From the NCBI RefSeq assembly GCF_006547045.1, contig NZ_CP041242.1:2242001-2306000 (forward strand): a DNA stretch of 64,000 nt. The letters run 5' to 3'. The stretch is from Lysobacter alkalisoli (lineage in GTDB: Bacteria; Pseudomonadota; Gammaproteobacteria; Xanthomonadales; Xanthomonadaceae). The first letter of the stretch is position 1. The number at the start of each line of letters is the position of its first letter. The notes under the pieces were generated by a model that was given only the letters and a program-made list of their open reading frames with translations, had not been told where the DNA came from and ran no database searches. The position numbers were made by a program, and so were the translations under genes. Below are positions 26,859 through 35,251 of the stretch, piece by piece.

Positions 26859-27845
26859 TCAGGCACTCACGTCCACCACCGTGCGCCCACGCACCTGCCC
26901 TCGCAGCACGGGCTCCGCGAGGCCGGGCACATCCGCGAGGCCGACCACCTGGGTGGCGCGCGCCAGCTTGCCCAGATCGAGGTCCGTCGCCAGGCGGGAC
27001 CACGCTGCCAGGCGCACGTCCTGCGGTGCGTTGACCGAATCGATGCCGGCCAGCGTGACATTGCGCAAGATGAAGGGAAGGACCGAGCCGGGAAGGTCCA
27101 TACCCTGTGCCAGGCCAAACGCGGCCACGGCGCCGCGGTAGCGGATCTGGGCCAGCACATTGGCCAGTGTGTGGCTACCCACCGAGTCGACGGCTCCAGC
27201 CCAGCGCTCGTTGCCAATCGGCGCGCCCGGTTCGGACAGCGTGCGGCGATCAATCACCTCCACGGCGCCCAGATCACGCAGATAGGCCGTCTCCTCGGCG
27301 CGCCCGGTCGAGGCGACGACGCGGTAGCCGAGCTTGGACAGCAGCGCGATGGCGACGGATCCGGACCCACCGCCGGCGCCGGTCACCAGCACCTCGCCCT
27401 TGTCCGGTGTCAGGCCAGCATGCTCCAGCGCCAGCACGGCAAGCATTGCCGTGTAGCCCGCCGTGCCGATGGCCATGGCGTCTCGCGTCGAGAACACGTC
27501 TGGCAGCTTGATCAACCAGTCACCACTGACGCGGGCCTTCTGCGCGAAGCCGCCGTGATGCGTCTGGCTCAGGCCCCAGCCGTTGGCAACCACGCGGTCC
27601 CCCGGCGCGAACGCCGGGTGTGAGGACGTTTCCACCACGCCAGCGAAATCGATGCCTGGAATCAGTGGGAACTGGCGGATGACCGGCGCGCGGCCGCTGA
27701 TTGCCGCCGCGTCCTTGTAGTTCACCGTCGAGTAGTCGATCGCGACGGTGACGTCGCCGGGCATCAGATCAGCCTCGGAGAAATCGACCAGGTCGGTCGA
27801 AATCGCCTCACCAGACTGGGTGCTCAGTAGTGCTTTGAATGTCAT
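26859..27845 (-). CDS. acuI: Acrylyl-CoA reductase AcuI / YhdH-like oxidoreductase
   Basis: Start ATG 27845, AAGGAG 7 bases before; 328 residues. The YhdH/AcuI subfamily is indicated by YSTVNYKDAAAISGRAPVIR, PLIPGIDFAGVVE, GWGLSQTHHGGFAQKARV and the cofactor loop VTGAGGGSGSVAIALLSKLG. AcuI reduces toxic acryloyl-CoA to propionyl-CoA with NADPH. Here the context (hydrolase, SDR, second reductase) points to detoxification of reactive carbonyls; the substrate is inferred. Confidence 0.82.
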   Translation of the reverse strand: MTFKALLSTQSGEAISTDLVDFSEADLMPGDVTVAIDYSTVNYKDAAAISGRAPVIRQFPLIPGIDFAGVVETSSHPAFAPGDRVVANGWGLSQTHHGGFAQKARVSGDWLIKLPDVFSTRDAMAIGTAGYTAMLAVLALEHAGLTPDKGEVLVTGAGGGSGSVAIALLSKLGYRVVASTGRAEETAYLRDLGAVEVIDRRTLSEPGAPIGNERWAGAVDSVGSHTLANVLAQIRYRGAVAAFGLAQGMDLPGSVLPFILRNVTLAGIDSVNAPQDVRLAAWSRLATDLDLGKLARATQVVGLADVPGLAEPVLRGQVRGRTVVDVSA

Positions 27846-27936
27846 TGCATTGCTCCTTGTGAAATAGCGGTTTGTTCGAGAGTGTTCAGCTGCGCGCGCA
27901 GGCGACGTGTGCAGTAGGTGTCGGAACGTTCGCGAG

Positions 27937-28821
27937 TCACAGCGCGTCATTCAAAACCTTGGCAGCCACGTCCGGCCGCTCGAGGACGATGAAGTGGCCG
28001 GCGCCAGGCACCTGGACAAACTCGGCCGCGGGGAGGATCTGCTGGTTGGCTTGTCGGTCCGAGGGTCTGGACCAATCCGTCTCTCCGTAGATGAGGTGCA
28101 CGGGTGCGCGGACCTCGGGGTAGCGGGCGCGGGCCGCGATGAGGCTGGGCAGGTTGCCGTACACCGCGCGGGCAACAACCGGATAGCCGGGCCGACGTCC
28201 AACCTTCAACAGTTCATCGAGGTAGTCATCGCGCAGGGCGGCCTTGTTCCCGAGGCCCCCACGGAGCACGGCGCGCACGATCGGCTTGGGTTGGACGCCC
28301 GCGATGGTCGGGCCGACACCCGGCGCCAGCGCGCCGGTCACGACGAACCGGGCCAGCAGGCTGGACCGCTTGATGCCGCCCGCATAGTCATAGGCATTGA
28401 TGGCCACGACACGCCGCACCCGCTCGGGCAGATCGGCCGCAGTGGTGAGGGCGAGCGTCGCGCCCATCGATTCGCCGAGCAGCGTCACGTCACGCAAGTC
28501 GAGTCGGGTGATGAGGCGCTTGACCGCCGCGCGCATGGCCGGCTCCTCATAGGAGGCGTTCGGCACGATCTGCGAGTAGCCCATTCCAGGAAGGTCGAGG
28601 GCATAAACCGTGTACCGATCCTTGACGAGCGGGATCAGGTGACGGAAGTGCTCGGCCTGGGTGCGCACCGTGTGCAGCAAGATCAACGCTGGCCCCTTTC
28701 CGCCCGAGAGATAGCGCAAACGCCCCAGGCTTCCCTCGCTGGACCCGAGCGGATCGAGAAAGTGTTCCTCGGTCCCGGGAATCTTGATGGACGACAGTGA
28801 TTGAATGCTGGTGGGTGACAC
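27937..28821 (-). CDS. Alpha/beta-hydrolase
   Basis: This 294-residue hydrolase begins at GTG 28821 with AAGGAA upstream. It has the nucleophile elbow LLGESMGATLA (Ser), an oxyanion segment LILLHTVRTQAEHF, the acid in LIYGETDW and the catalytic His in VPGAGHFIVLERPD. There is no signal peptide. It is most like epoxide/haloalkane-type or C-C hydrolases; the substrate cannot be read from the sequence. Confidence 0.85.
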   Translation of the reverse strand: MSPTSIQSLSSIKIPGTEEHFLDPLGSSEGSLGRLRYLSGGKGPALILLHTVRTQAEHFRHLIPLVKDRYTVYALDLPGMGYSQIVPNASYEEPAMRAAVKRLITRLDLRDVTLLGESMGATLALTTAADLPERVRRVVAINAYDYAGGIKRSSLLARFVVTGALAPGVGPTIAGVQPKPIVRAVLRGGLGNKAALRDDYLDELLKVGRRPGYPVVARAVYGNLPSLIAARARYPEVRAPVHLIYGETDWSRPSDRQANQQILPAAEFVQVPGAGHFIVLERPDVAAKVLNDAL

Positions 28822-28920
28822 GGTGGGTTTCCTTCTATTTTTAGGGATGCTTGCTGGCGCACCCCATGCGGCTTCATGCGGATTTCAGAGCGGTGCGCAG
28901 GCCGAATGCGATGCGGCCAC

Positions 28921-29721
28921 TCAGCGCAAGGGCTGGTAGCGCGATGCCACTTCGTTGCTCGAGAGCTGGGGCGCCATCGCCTTGCGCGCGCCCTCAAAGG
29001 CATCCCAGAGAGCCACGTCATGCAGTGCAGGAATCGTCACCGACTCCCCGCGCTCGAAGCCCTGCAAGGCGGCATCCACCAGGTCTTCGGCACGCATCAC
29101 GATCTGTGCCGGCAGGTGCTCCACGGGAAGGCCGCCGCGGGCCCAGAACTCGGTGGCCGTCGCACCCGGCAGCACGGCTTGCACCCGCACGCCTTTGCCG
29201 GCGAGCTCGTGCTGCAGCGATTGACTGAAGGCCAATACGAAGGCCTTGCTGCCGCCATACACGCCATTGAGGGTTTCCGGCGAGACGGCGACAGCGGAGG
29301 CGATGTTGATCAACGCGCCTTTGCCGCGTGCCACGAAGCCGGGCACCGCCGCGTAGCTCAACCGGGTCAGCGCCGTCACGTTGAGGTCAATCATGCGCAC
29401 CATCTCGTCCACGCCGCTCTCCAGCAGCGGCGTGTGCGTGCCGATGCCGGCGTTGTTGACCAGCAGGGTGATGCTGGCATCTTGCTTGAGCTTGTTCTCC
29501 ACGCTGCGCAGCGCCACCGGGTTGTTCAGGTCGGCGGGAAAGACCTCCACCGCGCGGCCGTGGCGGCTGGTGATTTCCTCAGCCAACGGGTTCAAGCGAT
29601 CGCGGTTGCGGGCGACGAGGATCAGGTCGTAGCCGAGTCGCGCCAGGCGGTCGGCGTAGAGGGCGCCTATGCCGGAAGATGCTCCGGTGATGAGGGCGGT
29701 GCCCAGGTTCGTCTGTGTCAT
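28921..29721 (-). CDS. Short-chain dehydrogenase/reductase
   Basis: Start ATG 29721 (CGGAG 8 bases before); 266 residues. Classical SDR motifs are present: LITGASSGIGALYA (NAD(P) site), LLVNNAGIGTHTP, INIASAVAV (Ser), YGGSKAF (Tyr-x3-Lys). The basic residues after the second strand (VARNRDRL) suggest NADP. It is the first gene of the leftward cluster, divergent from the AraC/GlxA regulator across about 108 bases. Confidence 0.88.
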   Translation of the reverse strand: MTQTNLGTALITGASSGIGALYADRLARLGYDLILVARNRDRLNPLAEEITSRHGRAVEVFPADLNNPVALRSVENKLKQDASITLLVNNAGIGTHTPLLESGVDEMVRMIDLNVTALTRLSYAAVPGFVARGKGALINIASAVAVSPETLNGVYGGSKAFVLAFSQSLQHELAGKGVRVQAVLPGATATEFWARGGLPVEHLPAQIVMRAEDLVDAALQGFERGESVTIPALHDVALWDAFEGARKAMAPQLSSNEVASRYQPLR

Positions 29722-29829
29722 GGTGATGCTCCGTTTCGGGGTTGCGATGGAACCCATGTTGCACCGTCTAGCGTTTGGCGCAAATGACGCTTATAGTCAT
29801 GTTTTATGCCATTGGCTCCGGAGACGCAC

Positions 29830-30777
29830 ATGCACAAAATCGGCTACGTCCTGCCGGCCGGCTTCCAGGTGATGGCGCTGGCCACGCAGGCGGTCTTCGA
29901 GTTCGCCAATTTTGTGGCGGGCGAGCCCTTCTACGAGGTGACTTGCCACTCGATGCCCGGGGGCAGCGTGAAGACATCGCTAGGCACGGCCCTGCAGACG
30001 CGTCCCTTCACCGCACGCAGCACGGCCGACACCTGGATGGTGGTGGGCGTGATCGACCCGTTGGCCACGCCATCACCATCCGAATTGCTGCGTGCGCTGC
30101 GAAAGTGCAGCGCTCGGGCACGTCGGACCGTAGGCCTGTGCACCGGAGCTTTCGTGCTGGCCCAGGCCGGCCTGCTGGCAGGGCGGCGCGCCACGACGCA
30201 CTGGGCCTATGCGAACGCACTGCAACAGCGGTATCCCGATGTCCAGGTCGAGCCGGACCGCATCTTCATCGCCGATGACCCGATCTGGACCTCGGCCGGC
30301 ATGACGGCCGAACTGGATCTGGCGCTCGGCCTCGTCGAGAAGGACCTGGGCGACGACGTGGCGCGATCGGTGGCGCACCGGCTGGTCATGCATCAGCGCC
30401 GTTCGGGCGGCCAGTCGCAGCATTCGGAGATCCTGAATCTCGCGCCGCGCTCGGACCGCATCGCGCGGGCGCTGGAGCATGCCCGCGGCCACCTGGCGCA
30501 GTCGCTGAGCGTGGAAGAACTCGCTGCGGCCGCGAACCTCAGCCCGCGCCAGTTCAGCCGCGTGTTCACGGCCGAGACCGGCCAGTCGCCAGCCAAGGCG
30601 GTAGAGCGTCTGCGCGTGGAGGCAGCGCGTTTGATGATCGAGCGCAGCCGCCATCCGCTGGAGGTGGTGGCACGCGAAACAGGCTTTCGCGACCGACGCC
30701 ATCTTCGCGAGGCGTTCATGCGGGGCTTCGGCAAGCCGCCTCAGTCACTCAGGCGCGACGCCCGCCTGGGGTCCTGA
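29830..30777 (+). CDS. GlxA-family (DJ-1/PfpI + AraC HTH) transcriptional regulator
   Basis: I choose ATG 29830 (CCGGAG 7 bases upstream): 315 residues. The N-terminal DJ-1/PfpI-like sensor keeps GLCTGAFVLAQAGLLAGRRA, the nucleophile-elbow Cys position. The C-terminal ~100 residues are an AraC-type double HTH (SVEELAAAANLSPRQFSRVF, VARETGFRDRRHLREAFMR). Divergent from the SDR/hydrolase/reductase cluster, which is its likely target. Confidence 0.88.
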   Translation: MHKIGYVLPAGFQVMALATQAVFEFANFVAGEPFYEVTCHSMPGGSVKTSLGTALQTRPFTARSTADTWMVVGVIDPLATPSPSELLRALRKCSARARRTVGLCTGAFVLAQAGLLAGRRATTHWAYANALQQRYPDVQVEPDRIFIADDPIWTSAGMTAELDLALGLVEKDLGDDVARSVAHRLVMHQRRSGGQSQHSEILNLAPRSDRIARALEHARGHLAQSLSVEELAAAANLSPRQFSRVFTAETGQSPAKAVERLRVEAARLMIERSRHPLEVVARETGFRDRRHLREAFMRGFGKPPQSLRRDARLGS

Positions 30778-30800
30778 AGCGTGTCGAGATGACGGTGACC

Positions 30801-30823
30801 AAAATGGGGTCAGGTACATTTCC
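30801..30823 (+). repeat. Left REP arm of the RAYT unit
   Basis: GGGGTCAGGTACATTT (30806-30821) is the reverse complement, with one mismatch, of AAATGAACCTGACCCC at 31593-31608 after the transposase gene. The two arms bracket the RAYT as an inverted repeat about 800 bp apart. Confidence 0.75.
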
Positions 30824-30905
30824 TACATACGCGCACGCAGTTGTCTGATGGTCGCGGCGCAAGCGATATCGAACACTAGGGGTCTCTTCACCGCATGGAT
30901 GCGAC

Positions 30906-31598
30906 ATGGCCCGCCTGCCCCGCCTCGACTTTCCCGGTATCGCCCAGCACATCGTGCAACGCGGCAATGACCGGCAAGCCTGCTTCGCCGACGACGCCGA
31001 CCACCTGCACTATCGCCAGGAGCTCGGCCAGGCTGCGCTCAAGCATGGCTGCGACCTGCACGCCTACGTGCTGATGACCAACCACGTGCACCTGCTGGTC
31101 ACTCCGCACGAGATCGGCGCCGTCTCAAGGATGATGCAGGCCATTGGCCGACGCTATGTCGGTTGTTTCAATGCCCGGTATCGCCGCACCGGCACGCTCT
31201 GGGAAGGCCGCTTCAAGTCGGCACTGGTCGACAGCGCCGACTACCTGCTCACCTGCTATCGCTACATCGAGCTCAACCCCGTCCGTGCCGGCATGGTGGC
31301 GAAACCCGCGGATTACCGCTGGTCCAGCCATGCCCACAACGCCCTTGGCGCACATGAGTCCCGCATCACTCCCCATCCGCTCTACCTCGGACTCGGAGCG
31401 AACGCTATCGAGCGCCAGCTAGCGTACCGCGAACTGTTCAATGCCGAACTGGGCTCGAACAAGATAGACGACCTTCGTGCCCACACCCAGCAACAGAAGG
31501 CCTGGGGCAGCGACCGCTTTCGTCAACAGATCGAAGCGCTGACCCAGCGATCCGCAAGCGTCAGACCCCGCGGGCGCCCCAAATCTTCGGATAAATGA
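30906..31598 (+). CDS. REP-associated tyrosine transposase (RAYT, IS200-like Y1)
   Basis: The 230-residue protein carries the HUH motif in YVLMTNHVHLLVTPHE (His60, His62) and the Tyr-bearing helix YLLTCYRYIELNPVRAGM, as in TnpA-REP enzymes that nick and join single-stranded REP hairpins. It appears intact. The last codons (RPRGRPKSSDK) and stop lie inside the right-hand REP region, a feature repeated at other loci in this window. RAYTs are usually domesticated and spread REPs. Confidence 0.9.
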   Translation: MARLPRLDFPGIAQHIVQRGNDRQACFADDADHLHYRQELGQAALKHGCDLHAYVLMTNHVHLLVTPHEIGAVSRMMQAIGRRYVGCFNARYRRTGTLWEGRFKSALVDSADYLLTCYRYIELNPVRAGMVAKPADYRWSSHAHNALGAHESRITPHPLYLGLGANAIERQLAYRELFNAELGSNKIDDLRAHTQQQKAWGSDRFRQQIEALTQRSASVRPRGRPKSSDK

Positions 31599-31723
31599 AC
31601 CTGACCCCTTTTTTCTTTTCGACCGCTTTCGTCAACAGATCGAAGCCCTGACCCAGCGATCCGCAAGCGTCAGACCCCGCGGACGCCCCAAATCTTCGGA
31701 TAAATGAACCTGACCCCTTTTTT
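31511..31723 (+). repeat. Tandem duplication of the RAYT 3' end with its REP arm
   Basis: The 109-bp unit 31511-31619 (last 29 codons of the RAYT, stop, AAATGAACCTGACCCC and T run) is repeated at once at 31620-31723 with about two mismatches. The second unit is cut by the IS3 element, whose left end lies in the repeat. Confidence 0.85.
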
Positions 31724-31752
31724 CGAGGACAATCCTCGCATGGAGGTGTTCG

Positions 31753-32046
31753 ATGCAGAAGCGTCAACGGTTCACGGCGGAGTTCAAGCGCGAGGCGGTT
31801 CGACTGCTCAAGGCGGGCGATCGGCCAGCGGCGGTCGTGGCGCGGGAGCTGGGGATCCCGCGTAATCGGCTCTACAAGTGGGCGCAGGATCTGGAGAAGA
31901 AGGGCAGCCAGGCCTTTGCCGGCAGCGGTCGTCGTCCGGCCGGTATCGACGATCCGGCCGCGCTCAAGCGCGAGATCGCGCGGCTGAAGGAAGAGAACGA
32001 GATCTTAAAAAAAGCGGCGGCGTACTTCGCGCGGGAACTGCCGTGA
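31753..32046 (+). CDS. IS3-family OrfA (HTH protein)
   Basis: This 97-residue protein has the IS3 OrfA helix-turn-helix, VVARELGIPRNRLYKWAQDL, and the leucine-zipper tail, LKREIARLKEENEILKKAAA. GGAGG lies 6 bases before the ATG. The A7 run near its 3' end lets ribosomes slip into orfB; unslipped OrfA acts as a regulator. Confidence 0.9.
   Translation: MQKRQRFTAEFKREAVRLLKAGDRPAAVVARELGIPRNRLYKWAQDLEKKGSQAFAGSGRRPAGIDDPAALKREIARLKEENEILKKAAAYFARELP
32006..32014 (+). other. Probable -1 frameshift site (A7G)
   Basis: The run TAAAAAAAG sits in orfA, and orfB continues in the -1 frame through this point, the standard IS3 arrangement for making the OrfAB transposase. A GTG at 32043 overlapping the orfA stop would allow separate OrfB translation. 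Confidence 0.75.
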
Positions 32047-32900
32047 AGTACGCATGGATCCGGGATCAATCCGGCTACCCGGTGCGTCGGCTATGCCGGG
32101 CATTGAACGTCTCAACAAGCGGCTACTACGCCTGGCGGGATCGCCGGCCCAGTTCGCGCGCCAAGGCGAACGCGCAGCTGCTGGAACGCATCCAGGCGCT
32201 CCACGCGCGGAGCCGGCAAACCTACGGTGCAGTGCGACTGTGGCAGGCGCTACGTCGCGAGGGCGAGACCTGCGGTCGGCATCGCGTGCGCCGGCTGCGC
32301 CGCAAGCATGGGATCCAGGCCAAACGGCGGCAGCGATATATACGCACGCGCGGCACCTACCAGCGCGTGCCCCCAGCCCCGAACCTGCTGGCTTGGCCCT
32401 TTGTCAGCCCCAAGCCGGGCGCGGTCTGGGTCGCTGACATCACCTTTGTGCCCACGCGCGCCGGCTGGCTGTACCTGGCCGCGGTCCTCGACCTGCATAC
32501 CCGTCAGATCGTCGGCTGGGCGATGGGCGAGCGCGCCGACCAGGCCCTGGTCAGCGCCGCGCTGCGGATGGCGGTCGAACGCCGCAAGCCTGCGCCGGGC
32601 GCGATCCATCACAGCGATCAGGGCAGCCAATACACCAGCGGCGCCTATCAGACCCAGCTCAAGGCCGCCGGTCTGCAGCCGAGCATGAGCCGCAAGGGCA
32701 TGCCTTACGACAATGCGGTAATGGAGAGCTTCTTCAGCTCGCTCAAGCAGGAGTTGACGCACCATGAGCGCTTCGTCGGCCTCGACGAAGCCAGGCAGAA
32801 GCTGTTCGACTACATCGAGGTCTTCTACAACCGCCAACGGCTGCATAGCAGCCTCGGCTATCGGACGCCGGTTGAACAGGAGCAACTGGCGAGTGCTTAA
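32043..32900 (+). CDS. IS3-family OrfB (DDE transposase)
   Basis: OrfB has the HTH_21 region (RRLCRALNVSTSGYYAWRDR) and a full rve integrase core. The DDE triad is in VWVADITFVP, HHSDQGSQYTS and NAVMESFFSSLKQE, and the terminal block YNRQRLHSSLGYRTPVE is typical. All catalytic residues are present, so the element may be active. It is read as the OrfAB fusion after frameshifting, or from the GTG overlapping orfA. Confidence 0.9.
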   Translation: MKYAWIRDQSGYPVRRLCRALNVSTSGYYAWRDRRPSSRAKANAQLLERIQALHARSRQTYGAVRLWQALRREGETCGRHRVRRLRRKHGIQAKRRQRYIRTRGTYQRVPPAPNLLAWPFVSPKPGAVWVADITFVPTRAGWLYLAAVLDLHTRQIVGWAMGERADQALVSAALRMAVERRKPAPGAIHHSDQGSQYTSGAYQTQLKAAGLQPSMSRKGMPYDNAVMESFFSSLKQELTHHERFVGLDEARQKLFDYIEVFYNRQRLHSSLGYRTPVEQEQLASA

Positions 32901-32994
32901 TTAACCTGTCCGAGAAATCGGGGGTAGCTCAACCTGACCCCTTTTTTTCCTTTTTTTGGACCCCTTTTTTGCCTTTTTTGCTTTCGGGGCCTGC

Positions 32995-35250
32995 TCAGCT
33001 GGACACCTTCGAACAGAAAGCCTCAAAATCACCCGCTGCCGTCGCCAGCGCTGATTGGATGCGGCTCATCGGCATGGCCAGTCGATACCTCTTTTGAACA
33101 CCAGCCCCCCGGTAATCGGTTTCAGCTAGGACGCCTGACCTGAGAAGGGCAGGCAAAACCGAATCAAAGAATACCGGGGCCTCCACCCCCAACTTTACCC
33201 GCAGAGTCTGCTCATTATGTTGAGTCGCACGCATAAATGCACGCATGGCACGTGAAACTATCTCAAGCTCTGGATCGGGCGATGCCTTTCCAGATTTCTC
33301 ACCTGCCGCATCACCAATGCCAGAAAACCCTGCCTTACGAAGCGCGTCATCTATACCCGCCGGGTCATAGACCGTCGACTCGCCGTCTGGAAGCACAACA
33401 CACGCAATATCGCACTCACTCAACGATGTTTCGAAGACGCGGCTATTTGCGAATTCTATCCGTTCAAACGTGCAGTGCTCGAAAGCCACTCTCGAAAGCA
33501 CCGTTCCATTGAGTGAAGTAGGCCCGAAATAACATTTCAAAAACCTTACCCGCGCAAGCTTCCGATCTACAAGAGACTGTGACGAGAAAGCAAACCCTTC
33601 CGCGATTCGCTCCCCACCGTCCGACTCAACCTCGCCGTCCAACACGCGTACAAGCAGGTTGCCCGCATTCTCAGGCACAAACGAGGTAGGAAGCTCGCCG
33701 GCGACTACAGAGACGAGGAGGCTGGTCAGCGATTGATGCGAAGTGCCGCCCTTGATGCAAGAGAGAACAGCCTCATCTAAGGCGACACTCGGGATCAATG
33801 CCGTACGCAATAGCGAGCGCAGCAACTCAACATCTAGCTTAGCCAATGCCAAGCTGAGGGAGACACCCAAGAAGAACTGTCGAAAATCTTCGTGATCGAA
33901 TGAGAACCCAGGCCGACCGCCACCGACCTTAACAAGCAAGGCATGATGGGTCAGTCGTTCCCTAACTTGACGAGCTACGCTAGGAGACTTCTTACCTTCC
34001 TCACAAAAGAGGTCCGCGACAAAGTCAAGTAGATCACTGCGAAGCACATCCACTCCGGAAACCCACATCTCCTTCGCCACATCCGCGAGCAATCGATGAT
34101 GCTCTGCCAATGTGAGAAGAGGTCTTTGATCTGCCGTGTCCCTCCACTTCTCTTGCGCCTCGCGCTCGATGATGGCAAGCACGAACGCGTGAAAATAAGC
34201 CTGAGGCGTATCGCCAAGCTTAGCCACGAGAATATCGACTTCATTCACATCCTTGGCCACATCAAACAGTCTTCGCACAAGCACAGCACGTGTGATCAGT
34301 GGATGCGTCTCGCCGAGCCGCGCGGAAACCGCATCGTATATCTCTGCACCATCCTTGCGACCTCTTCGTGAGGCATACTGTTCAAATTGTTTCCTCGTCC
34401 ATCGATGCAAAGAAACACGCGAAAACGCCACCGATTGTTCTGAGCCTATTGCATCGAACAGACGGGCCTGCGTGCGAAAGCTCTGGTACTCGAAGAATGC
34501 CTTCCGAGCTGCGAACAGCGCCTTACCCTCAGAGCTTAACTGATCAATAAACGACCCCAGTGCGGAAAGCGCATCACCAGACGAGTTCTCGACAATCATC
34601 TCTTCGAACCCGTCAAACGCGGGAACGACTACTCCCATCCTGACCAGCTCAACAAAGCTTTCAAAGAACCAAAACGGAAAGCGATAACGTCCCATCAACG
34701 CAGCTAGAACAGCCTCATCGAATCGGAGAAATGCCCTACCTCCGAGCGGGATAGGCAAGATAATCCAATCCTGCTTCCCTGATTTGTAACTCTCTGCTGC
34801 TGCGCGAGACAGTCGTGAGATAAGAGTGGTCTTTCCCTCGCCCGCGTCAGAAGTGAGGTAGACGATCTGCGTAGTTCCCGGAGTCTGCCGCGCCAGAAGA
34901 CGCAGACAGAGAACCTCTGCTCCTTGAGGCTCCTCTTCGGAGTCGCCTGTCGTTGAGTCCAACTCAGGAAGATAGGCAGCGTCTGGTTCTACAAAATTAT
35001 CGGGATCTGGAACAGCTGCTAGGATTCGATCAGCCAAGAGCCGTAACTTGCTAATACGCTTAACTACCCATGCTTGGGCCGGGATAGCCAACTCACCCTC
35101 TTCGACATAGAGCACTCCATCAGTCTTCCGAAAACGACCGACGATCGTCTCATCGATGGTTTGGAGAACAAATTCGCCATCCGCACCAACAAAGCTGTTC
35201 GGAGAATCCGAGAAACACCCAACAATTCTCTTGAAATCCTTGACGTCCAC
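32995..35250 (-). CDS. NACHT-type STAND NTPase, candidate defence sensor
   Basis: The 751-residue protein starts at GTG 35250, one base after the NYN gene's stop, so it is translationally coupled. Walker A is SDAGEGKTTL (134-143). The NACHT-style Walker B is VVVPAFDGFEEM (207-218), and ALFAARKAFF (244-253) sits where the sensor follows. Pentapeptide-like repeats come after (FLKCYFGPTSLNGTVLSRVA, then HCTFERIEFANSRVFETSL, about 565-620). The C-terminal ~90 residues look like a winged helix (LLRSGVLAETDYRG...KRYRLAM). GC is about 45-50%, against 65-70% nearby. Bacterial NACHT proteins commonly sense phage; the ligand here is unknown. Confidence 0.72.
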   Translation of the reverse strand: MDVKDFKRIVGCFSDSPNSFVGADGEFVLQTIDETIVGRFRKTDGVLYVEEGELAIPAQAWVVKRISKLRLLADRILAAVPDPDNFVEPDAAYLPELDSTTGDSEEEPQGAEVLCLRLLARQTPGTTQIVYLTSDAGEGKTTLISRLSRAAAESYKSGKQDWIILPIPLGGRAFLRFDEAVLAALMGRYRFPFWFFESFVELVRMGVVVPAFDGFEEMIVENSSGDALSALGSFIDQLSSEGKALFAARKAFFEYQSFRTQARLFDAIGSEQSVAFSRVSLHRWTRKQFEQYASRRGRKDGAEIYDAVSARLGETHPLITRAVLVRRLFDVAKDVNEVDILVAKLGDTPQAYFHAFVLAIIEREAQEKWRDTADQRPLLTLAEHHRLLADVAKEMWVSGVDVLRSDLLDFVADLFCEEGKKSPSVARQVRERLTHHALLVKVGGGRPGFSFDHEDFRQFFLGVSLSLALAKLDVELLRSLLRTALIPSVALDEAVLSCIKGGTSHQSLTSLLVSVVAGELPTSFVPENAGNLLVRVLDGEVESDGGERIAEGFAFSSQSLVDRKLARVRFLKCYFGPTSLNGTVLSRVAFEHCTFERIEFANSRVFETSLSECDIACVVLPDGESTVYDPAGIDDALRKAGFSGIGDAAGEKSGKASPDPELEIVSRAMRAFMRATQHNEQTLRVKLGVEAPVFFDSVLPALLRSGVLAETDYRGAGVQKRYRLAMPMSRIQSALATAAGDFEAFCSKVSS

Positions 35251-35251
35251 A

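Larger units (their letters stand above)
31705..32931 (+). mobile_element. IS3-family insertion sequence
   Basis: The 1227-bp element carries orfA and orfB. The left end, TGAACCTGACCCCTTTTTTC then GAGGACA, resembles the inverse of the right end, TGAGCTACCCCCGATTTCTC then GGACA (read inward from 32931); both start with TGA, as IS3 termini do. No clean target duplication is visible, because both flanks are REP-like (AACCTGACCCC plus T run). Confidence 0.75.

Noticed and set aside
31511-31723. Possible CRISPR-like tandem repeat
   Set aside because: Only two units, 109 bp each, no spacers, and the unit is the 3' end of a transposase gene with a REP arm.
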